Counted from the stretch's first letter, positions 52,956 to 62,746 are shown. The stretch: DNA of 64,000 bases from an uncultured Verrucomicrobiota bacterium (GCA_903826865.1 CAIKGD010000071.1:1-64000); one strand, 5' to 3'. Translations and numbers: made by a program. Notes: a model not told the origin generated them from the letters alone.

Positions 52956-53611
52956 AAGGCGGCTATTTTCTTAAATTCCGGCGGAAGTAAATTAAAATCC
53001 GGCGCTGTCCAGTCGGCGCCGTTTGCCAGAAGAACTTCAGCAGAAAAACTGGAGGTGATTCCAACACAGCGCATTCCGGCGGCTTTGGCCGCCTGAACGC
53101 CGTTCACGGCATCTTCAAAGACAATACAGTCATCCGGAGAAAATCCGAGAAGCTGTGCAGCTTTCAGAAAAATGTCCGGTGCCGGTTTCTTATGGATAAC
53201 CTGATCACCGGTCACCCGGGCAGTAAACAGCTCTTTTTCAACGCCGATGGCCGCAAGGTTGACATCCATTTTGAACTCATCCGCACTGGTTGCCACAGCC
53301 AGAAGAATTCCTGCAGAGGCCGCAGTCCGCAAAAATTTCACCACACCGCCGATCGGTTTCAAATCTCTGCGAGCGATGTCAGCATAGAGGCGGTAAAGCG
53401 TTTCTTTATCATCCGGCATAGTCAGCACAACACCGGATTTTTCGGCGACACCCAGCAGATAGCGCTCCTCACCGGTTCCGATAAACGGCTCAAAATCCTT
53501 CGGCGTAACCGTCACACCGCGCTCCTGAAACAGCCGGCAGGCGGCAGCGGCAATTACGGATTCGGAGTCGCACAGCACACCGTCCATATCAAAAATACAG
53601 GCTTTAACCAC
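52952..53611 (-). CDS. HAD phosphatase, beta-phosphoglucomutase-like (first)
   Basis: A GTG start (53611) with an AAGGAA ribosome site gives about 219 residues beginning VVKACIFDMDGVLCDSE. An ATG at 53644 lies deeper inside gcvT and is less likely. Motif I FDMDGVLCDSE, AVATSADEF (motif II), KKPAPDIF (motif III) and VFEDAVNGVQAAKAAG (motif IV) mark a sugar-phosphate-type HAD. The substrate is unknown. The GTG overlaps the gcvT stop by 8 bases. Confidence 0.82.
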   Translation of the reverse strand: MVKACIFDMDGVLCDSESVIAAAACRLFQERGVTVTPKDFEPFIGTGEERYLLGVAEKSGVVLTMPDDKETLYRLYADIARRDLKPIGGVVKFLRTAASAGILLAVATSADEFKMDVNLAAIGVEKELFTARVTGDQVIHKKPAPDIFLKAAQLLGFSPDDCIVFEDAVNGVQAAKAAGMRCVGITSSFSAEVLLANGADWTAPDFNLLPPEFKKIAAL

Positions 53612-54683
53612 GAGCAGTTCCTTTCTTATAAAACGGCAGTTCAACTATTTTGGCGGAAAACATTTTCCCGCGGATTTCGACATCGAGAACCGTGCCGACG
53701 ACGGCGTGACCGGCTTTAACGAAGGCGAGCGCAACGGCTTTTCCAAGGCTTGGCGAAACCGATCCACTGGTGACCATACCGGTTTCCACACCCTGAAAAA
53801 ATACTTTGTCGTGAGAACGGGCGGCGCGTTTGCTGTCGAATTCCAGCGCGACCAGAAATTCCTGCGGATTTTCCAGATCGTGCCGAACCGCCGCTTCACC
53901 GATGAACCCTCCCTCTTTGCGGATGAAACCACCGCGACTGGTAGCGACTGGTGTGCGGTCAGTCGACAGTTCGTGACCGTAAAGCGAATAGCCCATTTCG
54001 AGACGAAGTGTGTCACGCGCGCCAAGGCCGACCGGTTTGATATTTTCATTGGCAAGCAGTGCGCGCCAGATGCGGACGGCCTCGCTCGCCGGGAAATAAA
54101 GTTCATAGCCCCAGTCGCCGGTATAGCCGGTGCGGCTGACAAACATTTCTGTTCCCAGGCATTGGAAAGGTTCGGCCTTGAAATATCCAAGGTCCTGAAG
54201 TTTTTTGCCGAAAACCTTTTCGAGTTCGGCGCGCGCCGTCGGCCCCTGCACGTCGAGTTTGGCGATGCCATCCGAAAGGTCAGTAAACGTCGTTCCGGAT
54301 GAAAGGTGCCGGCTAATCCATGCCGAATCACCGTCAAGGGTGGCGGCGTTGACGACAAGCATGTAGCGTTCTTCGCCGAGCCGGTAGCAGGTGAGATCGT
54401 CAATCACTCCGCCCTGCTCATTAAGCATGAAGCCGTAGCGGCACTGACCGATCGCCAGCGTGGAGACCTTCATCGTCAGCAGCCGTTCGAGGTCGGCGAC
54501 CGCGGACGGGCCGGTCAGTTCGAACTCGCCCATGTGGCAAATGTCGAACAGTCCGGTTTTGGTGCGGGTATGTTCGTGCTCGGCCAGGATACCTTCGTAC
54601 TGAATCGGCATGTCCCAGCCGCCGAATTCGGCCATTCTGGCTCCAAGAGCCACGTGTTCTGCATGAAGCGGTGTCGTTTTCAA
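53604..54683 (-). CDS. gcvT: Aminomethyltransferase (glycine cleavage T protein)
   Basis: The 359-residue folate-dependent protein transfers the aminomethyl carbon of glycine to tetrahydrofolate. MPIQYEGILAEHEHTRTKTGLFDICHMGE, the VQGP motif in KLDVQGPTARA, TGYTGDWGYELYFP and ARDTLRLEMGYSLYGHEL are classical. No gcvH or gcvP is in the window. It could feed one-carbon units into the folate pool. It overlaps both flanking HAD genes, forming a four-gene leftward unit. A partial palindrome (54152-54167) gives F-Q-C-L-G. Confidence 0.93.
   Translation of the reverse strand: MKTTPLHAEHVALGARMAEFGGWDMPIQYEGILAEHEHTRTKTGLFDICHMGEFELTGPSAVADLERLLTMKVSTLAIGQCRYGFMLNEQGGVIDDLTCYRLGEERYMLVVNAATLDGDSAWISRHLSSGTTFTDLSDGIAKLDVQGPTARAELEKVFGKKLQDLGYFKAEPFQCLGTEMFVSRTGYTGDWGYELYFPASEAVRIWRALLANENIKPVGLGARDTLRLEMGYSLYGHELSTDRTPVATSRGGFIRKEGGFIGEAAVRHDLENPQEFLVALEFDSKRAARSHDKVFFQGVETGMVTSGSVSPSLGKAVALAFVKAGHAVVGTVLDVEIRGKMFSAKIVELPFYKKGTARG
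54152..54167. repeat. Dispersed palindrome copy in gcvT (degenerate)
   Basis: TTCCCAGGCATTGGAA, with one arm mismatch, in frame as F-Q-C-L-G. Confidence 0.4.
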
Positions 54684-55312
54684 AACTGCTTAAGTTCCTT
54701 CCAGGTATATTGCCGAATGCCCTCAACGGCGCGCCCCGCGCCGTTTTCAATCATCACCACCGGACAGCCGGCCGCCTGCGCGGCGGCCGCACCGGCCGGG
54801 CTGTCTTCAAATACCATAACGTCTTCCGGTGCCAGATTCAGGCTTTTCAGTGCTAATTCGTACATTTCGGGATCCGGCTTGCGCCAGGTTACATCGTCGG
54901 CAGTGATAACCGTCTCAAACACATCAATTAACTGCGCATCAACCAGCGCCCGTTTTACAAAATGACGCGACGAATTGCTGGCTAGCGCCAACCGCATGGA
55001 ATCCCGCCATTTCTCGATGAACGCCGCCGCACCGGGCAGAACTTCCGCTTTGAAGTTCCGGTCAATATGCCCGCGTTTATGGGCGAGCACTGCATCCGAA
55101 TCGATATTCAGTCCATGCCGCGCCGCAAGAACCGGCGTAAATGCCCGCGTGTGCGTTTCGAAAAACTCGCGCCGTTCGGCCGGAGTCAGCCGGTAGCCGC
55201 TTAACGCCTCGATGGCCTGCGCAAAGCCGTCAGCGTGATATTTCTCGGAATTGATCAGCGTTCCGTCCAGATCAAAAATAAATGCTTTATATTCGTCTAA
55301 ATAGGTTTTCAT
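54680..55312 (-). CDS. HAD phosphatase, beta-phosphoglucomutase-like (second)
   Basis: The 210-residue HAD-IA hydrolase has motif I FDLDGTLINSE, motif II ALASNSSRH, motif III WRKPDPEMYE and motif IV VFEDSPAGAAAAQAAG. It is the first gene of the HAD-gcvT-HAD-HAD unit and ends with an ATGA overlap on gcvT. The substrate is unknown. Confidence 0.86.
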   Translation of the reverse strand: MKTYLDEYKAFIFDLDGTLINSEKYHADGFAQAIEALSGYRLTPAERREFFETHTRAFTPVLAARHGLNIDSDAVLAHKRGHIDRNFKAEVLPGAAAFIEKWRDSMRLALASNSSRHFVKRALVDAQLIDVFETVITADDVTWRKPDPEMYELALKSLNLAPEDVMVFEDSPAGAAAAQAAGCPVVMIENGAGRAVEGIRQYTWKELKQF

Positions 55313-55376
55313 TCAGGTGCTGAATTTCCTGTATAAAACTTCCTCTGGAAAGAAACTTTTGAGAGATTGTTGCCCA

Positions 55377-56576
55377 ATGTTTGAAAAACGACCCAGCCGC
55401 AACCTGTTTGCAACCGTTTTCGCCGTTCTGACAGTCGGTGTCATGGCTCTTTTTTACAACCTCTACGAGCCGTGGTATCCGATCGGCCCGGAACTGATTC
55501 CGGACGGCAGCTTCAGTTCGCCGGCCGCTACCAATGCATGGAGCGGCTGGAATGAATGGACCCGGCTGGTTCCGGACGGCGGGTTTAACTGTTCGCCGGG
55601 CGTCGTGCTGACCACTTCTTCGAACCAGAACGGCATACTGCGCTTTACCGTGTACGATCTGACCAATATACCGGCTTTCCGCGTGTCACTGCACGCAACC
55701 GCCCACGGAATTGTGAAAGGCACCGAAGGATATAAAATCCCGCGTGCGGTTTTCTTTTTTCACGATGCAAAGGCCAAAAGCCTTTTTAAACTGCACCATG
55801 GCATTATGGATATCTCCAAAGATGCCGGCTGGCGGTATTACAAGGATTTCTTTCCCGCTCCGAAAGGCGCGGTCGATGCCCGTCTGCACATTCAAAATCT
55901 TGGCATTGCAGGGATTATGCAGATTGACAATGTCTCGATCATTCCGGTTTGCGAACGCCGCTTTGCGCCTTGGTGGAAGCTGTTTTTCGGCACCCTCTGG
56001 ATGACCGCATTCGGCGTCTGCCTGTTCGCCTTGCGACCTTGGTCCCGCCGGCATGGATTCCCGATCATGATTATTTTATTCCTGATCATGATCGGCATTG
56101 TTCTGCCCGGAAAATTCCTCGATGGCGCAATTGAAAAAACGGTACATACCATAAAAGGACTGGCTCCAAAAACCGTCACCCCCGCGCCGCGCCCGCCTGT
56201 TCAAGCTGTAAAAACAGCACCCGTTCAACCCGCGCCAGTCATGCTGAAAGAAAAACCTCCGGCAATTGTCCTGCCCGGCACCGTCGTTGATAACGTACAC
56301 CTGGTCGGCCATTTCATAATGTTCAGTCTGCTGGCCTTTCTGTCGGCTCTATCATGGATCGCCGCGCCGCCCGCGTTGCGTCTTGCCGTTGCGGTATTCG
56401 CCGGACTCGTACTTTTCGCTGCCGCCACCGAAGTACTGCAATTCATCACCGCCGACCGCGCCGCCGCGCTGAGCGACCTGCGCGTTGATGCCACCGGCAT
56501 GGCCGGCGCCGTCGTTATTGTACTCGTCCTGCGCAGTATCCAGCGCCTCATACAAAAAACACGAACCGGTTCGTGA
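55377..56576 (+). CDS. Membrane protein with C-terminal VanZ-like domain
   Basis: Starting at MFEKRPSRNLFATVF gives about 399 residues (an in-frame ATG at 55317 is possible). A first transmembrane helix is followed by an extracytoplasmic beta-rich region (ELIPDGSFSSPAATNAWSGW...) resembling carbohydrate-binding folds. Two more helices, a Pro/Lys-rich linker and a VanZ-like domain follow (VHLVGHFIMFSLLAFLSAL...EVLQFITADRAAALSDLRVDATG, about 310-399). The VanZ domain's His and Asp-rich end are conserved. The role is unknown; envelope or sugar sensing is a guess. Confidence 0.7.
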   Translation: MFEKRPSRNLFATVFAVLTVGVMALFYNLYEPWYPIGPELIPDGSFSSPAATNAWSGWNEWTRLVPDGGFNCSPGVVLTTSSNQNGILRFTVYDLTNIPAFRVSLHATAHGIVKGTEGYKIPRAVFFFHDAKAKSLFKLHHGIMDISKDAGWRYYKDFFPAPKGAVDARLHIQNLGIAGIMQIDNVSIIPVCERRFAPWWKLFFGTLWMTAFGVCLFALRPWSRRHGFPIMIILFLIMIGIVLPGKFLDGAIEKTVHTIKGLAPKTVTPAPRPPVQAVKTAPVQPAPVMLKEKPPAIVLPGTVVDNVHLVGHFIMFSLLAFLSALSWIAAPPALRLAVAVFAGLVLFAAATEVLQFITADRAAALSDLRVDATGMAGAVVIVLVLRSIQRLIQKTRTGS

Positions 56577-56635
56577 TTACCCGTGATTAGCGTTGATTGA
56601 GGGCCGCCGTCTCTCTATCCTGTCCCGCTTTAATC

Positions 56636-59593
56636 ATGAATAATTTTAAACTCATCCGCGAACAGTTCGTCAGAGAGTTCAACGGCACGGTCAAAGAGTA
56701 CCGCCATGAACCGACCGGGGCGGAATATATTTCTGTCGAAAACGGCGACGACAACAAGGTTTTCGGCATCACCTTCCGCACCCCGCCCGCCGATTCCACC
56801 GGTGTCGCGCATATTCTCGAACATACCGTTCTGTGCGGTTCGCGCAAATATCCGCTCAAAGATCCCTTTGTCCAGTTGCTGAAAGGATCACTGCAGACCT
56901 TCCTCAACGCCATGACCTATCCCGACAAGACAGTCTATCCGGTCGCCAGCCAGAACGAGCAGGATTTCTACAACCTCGTTGACGTCTACCTCGACGCCGT
57001 CTTTTTCCCGCGCATCACTCCCGCCTTTTTCCGGCAGGAAGGCTGGCACTACGAACTCGAAAGCCCCGATGCCCCGCTCACCTGCAAAGGCGTCGTCTAT
57101 AACGAAATGAAGGGGGCCTACTCCTCGCCCGACAATATTCTGCTCGAACGCTCCCAGCAGGCACTCTTCCCCGATACCACCTACGGCCTCGACTCCGGCG
57201 GCAACCCGGCAAAAATCCCGACACTCACTTATCCGGATTTCCGCAAATTCCACGAGACCCATTACCATCCTTCCAACGCCCGTCTTTTCTTTTACGGCAA
57301 CGACAACCCCGAACACCGCCTGAAAATCCTCAGCGAATATCTCGACGGTTTTAAATACCTGACCAATCCGCCCGATTCCTCCATTCATCTCCAGAAGCCC
57401 TTCGACAAACCCGTTTTCATTGAAGAACCTTACGCCGTCAGCGAAGGCGACATCCACGCCTTCATTACCGTTAACTGGGCCATTCCCGACGGTATTCTCC
57501 ACTTTGCCCTGATCGTGCTCGACCAGATCCTTACCGGGACTTCCGGCTCGCCGCTGCGCAAAGCACTGATTGAATCAGACCTCGGCGAAGACCTGGCCGG
57601 CTTCGGTCTCGAAACCAGCCTGCGCCAGCCCGCGTGGTCTATAGGCATGAAAGGCGTTGAAGTTCAAAACCTTGAAAAAGTTGAGGCTCTGATCTTCCAG
57701 ACGTTGGAAAAACTGGCAAAAAACGGCATAGACCGCGGCGATATTGAAGCCTCGCTCAACTCTTTTGAGTTCGACCTGCGCGAAAACAATCAGGGCAGTT
57801 TCCCGCAGGGACTCTCCGTTATGCTTAACATGATGGAAACCTGGCTCTACGGCTGGGATCCCATCGGCCTCGCCGCCTACGAATTTCCGCTGGCCGAACT
57901 CAAAGAAAAAATCGCCGCGAACCCGCGCTATTTCGAAGAACTCATCGAAAACATACTGCTGAAAAATCCCCACCGTGCCACCGTCCGACTCATCCCCGAT
58001 GCCGGTAAAGCCGCCCGCGACGAAGCGGAAGAAAAAGCCCGGCTGCAGGCCGTCCGCGACGCCATGCATCCCGATGAACTCGCCCGTACCGTTGACGCCG
58101 CCGCCCGTCTGCTTGACATGCAGAAAACACCGGACACGCCCGAAGCGGTAAAAACTCTGCCCCTGCTCAAGCGCGACGACCTCGTGACAAAAATCCGCAC
58201 CATTCCGCGTGAGGTCGAACAGCGTGATAACGCCAGCGTCCTGTTCCACGATCTCTTCACCGGCGGCATTGTCTATGTGGATATCGGCTTCGACCTTCAC
58301 GTTCTCGACGCCGAAGATCTGCCGTGGGTTTCGCTCCTCGGCAGCATGCTTCTCGAAATGGGCACACAGAAAGAGGACTTCGCCTCGCTCTCGCAACGTA
58401 TCGCCCGGAAAACCGGCGGACTCTATGCAGCCCCGTTCCTCGCCGCCCTCGAAGACGCCCCGGGGAGCGCCGCCCATCTCTTTCTGCGAGGAAAGTGTAT
58501 GAGCGGACAGACCGGCGACCTCTTTGACATCCTGCGTGACATTCTCTTTGCGCCCGCCTTCAACAACCGTAAACGCTTCCGCGAAGTGCTTCTCGAGCAG
58601 AAAGCTGAAATGGAAGGTTCGCTTGTACCCAGCGGCCACTCCGCCATTCTTTCGCGCCTCAAAGCGCATTACCATGAAGCCCATCGCGCTGCTGAAACGC
58701 TGAGCGGAATCGACGCGCTCTTCTTCCACCGGACCATGCAGAAAAAAATGAAAGAAGACTGGCCCGGCACCGTCGCTCGGCTCGAAACCATCTTAAAGAA
58801 ACTCATTGCAGGCGGGCTCACCGTCAACATCACCGCCGACGGAAAAGATCGTGCACCGGTTTTCCAGACGCTGGAAGAATTCCTCTCGAACTTTCCAATG
58901 TCTGGAAAACCCACCCCGGCCTCCGGCCACCCCTCCTCAGGAGGGGATTCCATTCGCGTTCATTCGCGTTCATTCGCGGTTAAATCTTCCAATATTTGGA
59001 AATTTCAGGAAACACAACCGGTATCAGAAGCCCTGCTGATCCCGTCGCGTGTCAACTATGTCGGCCGCGCTATTAATCTGTTTGATAACGGCTATAAAAT
59101 GGACGGCTCCTCACTCGTTATCACCAAATACCTGCGCACCGCATGGCTGTGGGAGAAAATCCGTGTGCAGGGCGGTGCCTACGGTGCCATTTGCGGATTC
59201 GACCCGAACTGCGGCATCCTTGCTTTTGCCTCCTACCGCGACCCGAATCTAGCCGAAACTCTTGAAGCCTACGGACAAACCGCTGACTTTTTAAAAAATC
59301 TTCAACTCGACGAAGACGAACTCACCCGCGCCCTAATCGGTACCATCGGCGGAGTTGACGCCTATCTGCTGCCCGACGCCAGAGGCTACAGCGATATGAT
59401 CCGCTGGCTGACCGGCCAGACTGATGAAAAGCGTCAACAGCGCCGCGACGAAGTACTTTCCACCACCGCTGATGATTTCAAGAAATTCGCCGGTTTCCTC
59501 AGCATGGAGAAAGCTGTCACCTGCGTTCTCAGCTCGCCTGCGGCCATTAAAGGAAGCGGCATCGCATTTCAAAGCACACTCAAAGTGCTTTGA
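56636..59593 (+). CDS. M16C zinc metallopeptidase, presequence-protease family
   Basis: Starting at MNNFKLIREQFVREF gives 985 residues. The inverted zinc motif H-x-x-E-H appears in HILEHTVLCGS (about residues 61-71), followed by the M16C segments KGSLQTFLNAMTYPDKTVYPVASQNEQDF and VVYNEMKGAYS. Four M16 domains are expected and the C-terminal part (KYLRTAWLWEKIRVQGGAYG) carries the substrate-binding R/Y region. These proteases degrade peptides in a closed chamber. Uniquely, about residues 741-790 are encoded by DNA from three repeat families, yet the frame stays open. Confidence 0.93.
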   Translation: MNNFKLIREQFVREFNGTVKEYRHEPTGAEYISVENGDDNKVFGITFRTPPADSTGVAHILEHTVLCGSRKYPLKDPFVQLLKGSLQTFLNAMTYPDKTVYPVASQNEQDFYNLVDVYLDAVFFPRITPAFFRQEGWHYELESPDAPLTCKGVVYNEMKGAYSSPDNILLERSQQALFPDTTYGLDSGGNPAKIPTLTYPDFRKFHETHYHPSNARLFFYGNDNPEHRLKILSEYLDGFKYLTNPPDSSIHLQKPFDKPVFIEEPYAVSEGDIHAFITVNWAIPDGILHFALIVLDQILTGTSGSPLRKALIESDLGEDLAGFGLETSLRQPAWSIGMKGVEVQNLEKVEALIFQTLEKLAKNGIDRGDIEASLNSFEFDLRENNQGSFPQGLSVMLNMMETWLYGWDPIGLAAYEFPLAELKEKIAANPRYFEELIENILLKNPHRATVRLIPDAGKAARDEAEEKARLQAVRDAMHPDELARTVDAAARLLDMQKTPDTPEAVKTLPLLKRDDLVTKIRTIPREVEQRDNASVLFHDLFTGGIVYVDIGFDLHVLDAEDLPWVSLLGSMLLEMGTQKEDFASLSQRIARKTGGLYAAPFLAALEDAPGSAAHLFLRGKCMSGQTGDLFDILRDILFAPAFNNRKRFREVLLEQKAEMEGSLVPSGHSAILSRLKAHYHEAHRAAETLSGIDALFFHRTMQKKMKEDWPGTVARLETILKKLIAGGLTVNITADGKDRAPVFQTLEEFLSNFPMSGKPTPASGHPSSGGDSIRVHSRSFAVKSSNIWKFQETQPVSEALLIPSRVNYVGRAINLFDNGYKMDGSSLVITKYLRTAWLWEKIRVQGGAYGAICGFDPNCGILAFASYRDPNLAETLEAYGQTADFLKNLQLDEDELTRALIGTIGGVDAYLLPDARGYSDMIRWLTGQTDEKRQQRRDEVLSTTADDFKKFAGFLSMEKAVTCVLSSPAAIKGSGIAFQSTLKVL
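57695..57709. repeat. Dispersed palindrome copy in the M16C gene
   Basis: TTCCAGACGTTGGAA, in frame as F-Q-T-L-E, about 1.1 kb upstream of the repeat nest in the same gene. Confidence 0.6.
58859..59001. repeat. Nest of repeats inside the M16C peptidase gene
   Basis: In 143 bases the gene holds palindrome copies at 58859-58876, 58892-58909 and 58987-59001, a half REP element (CCCACCCCGGCC...AGGAGGGG, 58909-58948) and an exact tandem word CATTCGCGTT (58951-58980). All are translated, giving linker residues such as FQTLEE, FPMSGKPTPASGHPSSGG and SNIWKF. Confidence 0.8.
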
Positions 59594-59681
59594 AAAATGA
59601 TGCGTGATGAATGCTAAGTGATAATTTTGGAGAGCGAGTCTTCTGACATTTATCATTCAGAATTTATAATTCATCATTCTT
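59594..59681. repeat. Inverted repeat of short words (ATGAAT/GTGATA type) between convergent genes
   Basis: The left arm (59595-59628) repeats AATGATGCGTGATGAATGC-like words and the right arm (59647-59681) is the complement TTTATCATTCAGAATTTATA...TCATCATTC. It separates the convergent M16C and rluB genes and could serve as a two-way terminator. Confidence 0.7.
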
Positions 59682-60401
59682 TTAGAGCCCGACGGCCTTT
59701 TTCAGCTTCTCCACTTCCCACGGTTCCAGATTACGGTGCTCGCCGGTGCGGAGTTTTTCGAGACGCAGCGGGCCGACGGAAACACGCACGAGGCGGACGA
59801 CTTTGCAATCGAGCACTTCCATCATGCGGCGGATGTGGCGGTTGCGCCCTTCTCCGAGCGTGAGTGTATAGCCGGGCTGGCTGGCAATCATGCGGCGAAG
59901 CGGTTCAACTCTGAGTGCACGCAGCTTTTCACCGCGGCAGTTCAATCCTTTAAGCATCCGGTCAATTTCATCGGCCGTAAGTTCGCGGTCGATCCAGACC
60001 TGATATTTTTTCTCAATGCTGTGACGCGGGTGCATCAGGCGGTGCGCGAGATCGCCGTCATTGGTGACAAGCAGCAGCCCTTCGCTCATGACATCGAGAC
60101 GGCCGACTGTGTAAAAGCGGCCCGGCACATCGGGCAGCAGGTCAAGCGCCCGCTCGCGCCCTTCGGGATCGTCGGAGGTGCAAATGACACCAACCGGCTT
60201 GTTGAGCATGATCCAGACTTTTTGATCCAGCCGAACGGGTTTGCCGTCGCAGGTGACTTTCTGAACGGCGGGATCAACCTTGGTGCCGAGTTCAGTGACG
60301 ATCATGCCGTCAATAGTTACCAACCCGTCAGTGATGAGCTTTTCGCAGGCACGACGGCTCGCCACCCCGCACTCCGCCAGATATTTCTGAAGTCTGATCA
60401 T
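59682..60401 (-). CDS. rRNA pseudouridine synthase, RluB/RsuA family
   Basis: The 239-residue enzyme has an N-terminal S4 RNA-binding domain (IRLQKYLAECGVASRRACEKLI) and the catalytic Asp region GRLDVMSEGLLLVTNDG, followed by YQVWIDREL and EGRNRHIRRMMEVL. RluB acts on 23S rRNA and RsuA on 16S; length and motifs favour RluB but do not prove it. Confidence 0.92.
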   Translation of the reverse strand: MIRLQKYLAECGVASRRACEKLITDGLVTIDGMIVTELGTKVDPAVQKVTCDGKPVRLDQKVWIMLNKPVGVICTSDDPEGRERALDLLPDVPGRFYTVGRLDVMSEGLLLVTNDGDLAHRLMHPRHSIEKKYQVWIDRELTADEIDRMLKGLNCRGEKLRALRVEPLRRMIASQPGYTLTLGEGRNRHIRRMMEVLDCKVVRLVRVSVGPLRLEKLRTGEHRNLEPWEVEKLKKAVGL

Positions 60402-60413
60402 TTTCGTTTTTCA

Positions 60414-60440
60414 CAAAAAAAGCCCCGGCAGTACCGGGGC
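60414..60440 (-). terminator. Rho-independent terminator after the small basic protein gene
   Basis: GCCCCGG (60422-60428) and CCGGGGC (60434-60440) form a stem with a 5-base loop. On the minus strand the stem is followed by a run of T (A tract 60414-60421). It lies 23 bases after the small basic protein stop. Confidence 0.85.
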
Positions 60441-60463
60441 CTTACAAAATAAGGTCAACTGGC

Positions 60464-60619
60464 TTATTCCGCCGGTTTGGTTTTTACCAGACCGAAACCG
60501 CGGTCGCCGTCTTTCCACCGGCCTTCGGCTTTAAGCAGATCTACGCGCTCAAAACGCTTCAGAACATTGCGGCGGACTTGGATTTGCGCGGCATTTTTCA
60601 AACTGGAATGCATTGTCAT
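60464..60619 (-). CDS. Small basic protein of the Chlamydiae/Verrucomicrobia type
   Basis: A 51-residue frame begins MTMHSSLKNAAQIQVRRNVL and continues KRFERVDLLKAEGRWKDGD, then GFGLVKTK. The pattern HSSLK...RNVLKR.ER...L...GRWKDGD..GLPK is that of a small basic protein family restricted to PVC bacteria as far as I recall; its function is unproven, with a ribosome link suggested. An AGGAGA ribosome site lies six bases upstream, and a strong terminator follows, so it is a stand-alone gene. An ATG six bases later (MHSSLK) is an alternative start. Confidence 0.82.
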   Translation of the reverse strand: MTMHSSLKNAAQIQVRRNVLKRFERVDLLKAEGRWKDGDRGFGLVKTKPAE

Positions 60620-60691
60620 GGTTCTTCTCCTGAAAAATATTTTTCTAAATGAGCGGCACAGGATACCGTTTTTGACCGGGTTGTCAAACCC

Positions 60692-62746
60692 TCATCCGCC
60701 TTGTTTCCGCCCCCGCATTTTCCGGCCCGCATAGAGCACTTTCCCCGGTTTTCCGGAAGGCAGGGCGGCAATCGGCTCCACCGCGGCTTTCAGTTCATAA
60801 AGCTGGTCGCGGAGAATCGCGGCGCGCTCAAATTCAAGCGCTTCGGAGGCTTCGATCATTTCCTGCTCCATTTCGCGGATGGTACGGTTCACATCATAGG
60901 TCTCGCCGGTTTCGCGCACGATGCTTTCTTCCAGTTCCTCCGCATCCTTCTTGAGATGACCGAGGCTTTCCTGAATTTCTTTCTGAATGGACTGTGGGGT
61001 GATGCCGTATTCCGTGTTGTAGGCCATCTGCTTTTTGCGGCGATGATCGGTAATATCCATCATCCGGCGCATGGAGCCGGTGATCTTGTCGGCATACATG
61101 ATCACCTTGCCGGCCGTATGGCGGGCGGCGCGGCCCGCCGTCTGGATAAGCGCGGTTTCCGAACGCAGGAATCCTTCCTTGTCGGCGTCCAGAATCGCTA
61201 CCAGCGACACCTCCGGCAGGTCTAGCCCTTCACGGAGAAGGTTGATACCGATCAGGCAGTCGAACTCCGCCTTGCGCAGTCCGCGCAGAATTTCGACGCG
61301 CTCAATGGCATCGACTTCTGAATGAAGGTATTCCACCCGCAAGCCGACTTTTTTCAAGTAATCAGTCAAATCTTCGGAGGTGCGCTTGGTAAGCGTCGTT
61401 ACCAGTGTCCGCTCCCCGCGCTCGGCGCGGGAACGGATTTCTTCCATAACGTCGTCGATCTGCCCTGCGAGCGGACGCACTTCGACCGGCGGATCGATAA
61501 TACCGGTCGGCCGGATAACCTGTTCGACCGTTTTGCCGCTGTGTTCCAGCTCGAATGGACCGGGCGTGGCCGTGGCGAAAAGCATCGGGCCGGTGATGTC
61601 GAGAAATTCATTGAATTCAAGCGGGCGGTTATCAAGCGCCGACGGCAGACGGAAGCCGTGCTCGACCAGCGTCGTTTTACGGGCGCGGTCACCGTTAAAC
61701 ATCCCGCGAATCTGCGGCAGTGTCACATGAGACTCGTCAATGACCGTCAGGAAGTCCTTCGGAAAATAGTCGATCAGACAGGCGGGCCGGTCGCCGGCAG
61801 CGCGGCCTGCCAGGTGACGGGAATAGTTTTCAATGCCGCCGCAGTAGCCGATTTCCTTGAACATTTCGATGTCGTACATCGTCCGCATGCGGATACGCTG
61901 CGCCTCGATCAGCTTATCGTGATCTTCAAACCACTTCACCCGCTCCTCAAGTTCGGCTCTGATCCGCGCCAGCGCCGGTTCGAGTTTTTCGGCCGCCATC
62001 ACAAAATGTTTCGCAGGCGAAATGGTGATCCGTTCGAGTTCTTCCTCCACGGCGGCGGTCAGCGGATCAATCCGCCGGATGCTTTCAATTTCGTTACCGA
62101 AAAAGGCGACGCGGATGCCGTGCTGGGCATAGGACGGGAAAATATCCACCGTATCGCCGCGCACGCGGAAGGTGCCGGGCAGCTGTTCGTAATCATTGCG
62201 CTCGTACTGAATAGCGACCAGTTTTTTGAGCACCTCGTCGCGCCCGCAAGCGTCGCCGAGGTGGGCGGACAGCACCATGTCGCGGTAATCCTCCGGCGAA
62301 CCGAGGCCGTAAATACAGGAGACCGAGGCAACAATGATCACATCCTCGCGGTTGAGCAGACTGTCGGTCGCCGCCAGCCGCAACCGTTCGATCTCTTTGT
62401 TGATCGAAGCGTCTTTTTCGATGAATGTGTCCGTTTGCGGAAGGTAGGCTTCGGGCTGGTAGTAGTCGTAATAGCTGATGAAAAACTCGACCGCGTTGTG
62501 CGGGAAAAAGCTCTTCAGCTCGGCGTAGAGCTGCGCGGCCAGCGTTTTGTTGTGGGAAATCACCAGCGCGGGCCGGCCCTGCCGCGCAATGACGTTAGCC
62601 ATGGTAAAGGTCTTACCCGAACCGGTCACGCCTTCCAGACATTGGAACCGCTTCTCTTCCGCCAGCCCGCGGCAAAGCGACTCAATCGCCTCCGGCTGGT
62701 CGCCGGTCGGCGAATAATTCGAAACAAGCTGGAATGCAGATTTCAT
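60692..62746 (-). CDS. uvrB: Excinuclease ABC subunit B
   Basis: The 684-residue helicase-like protein verifies DNA damage and recruits UvrC. Walker [10 protein letters not shown] (about residue 39), the beta-hairpin region [16 protein letters not shown]-type motif [10 protein letters not shown], motif [11 protein letters not shown] and a C-terminal UvrB/C-interacting helix are present. The normally conserved segment before Walker A reads FQCLEG, where a palindrome copy (62633-62647) lies. The stop is at 60692, and birA overlaps its start by 4 bases. Confidence 0.96.
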   Translation of the reverse strand: MKSAFQLVSNYSPTGDQPEAIESLCRGLAEEKRFQCLEGVTGSGKTFTMANVIARQGRPALVISHNKTLAAQLYAELKSFFPHNAVEFFISYYDYYQPEAYLPQTDTFIEKDASINKEIERLRLAATDSLLNREDVIIVASVSCIYGLGSPEDYRDMVLSAHLGDACGRDEVLKKLVAIQYERNDYEQLPGTFRVRGDTVDIFPSYAQHGIRVAFFGNEIESIRRIDPLTAAVEEELERITISPAKHFVMAAEKLEPALARIRAELEERVKWFEDHDKLIEAQRIRMRTMYDIEMFKEIGYCGGIENYSRHLAGRAAGDRPACLIDYFPKDFLTVIDESHVTLPQIRGMFNGDRARKTTLVEHGFRLPSALDNRPLEFNEFLDITGPMLFATATPGPFELEHSGKTVEQVIRPTGIIDPPVEVRPLAGQIDDVMEEIRSRAERGERTLVTTLTKRTSEDLTDYLKKVGLRVEYLHSEVDAIERVEILRGLRKAEFDCLIGINLLREGLDLPEVSLVAILDADKEGFLRSETALIQTAGRAARHTAGKVIMYADKITGSMRRMMDITDHRRKKQMAYNTEYGITPQSIQKEIQESLGHLKKDAEELEESIVRETGETYDVNRTIREMEQEMIEASEALEFERAAILRDQLYELKAAVEPIAALPSGKPGKVLYAGRKMRGRKQGG
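62633..62647. repeat. Dispersed palindrome copy in uvrB, next to Walker A
   Basis: TTCCAGACATTGGAA on the + strand; in uvrB it encodes F-Q-C-L-E immediately before GVTGSGKT. Confidence 0.55.

Noticed and set aside
58951-58980. Exact tandem CATTCGCGTT repeats as a CRISPR array
   Set aside because: The unit is 10 bases with no spacers, lies in an open coding frame, and no cas gene is present.
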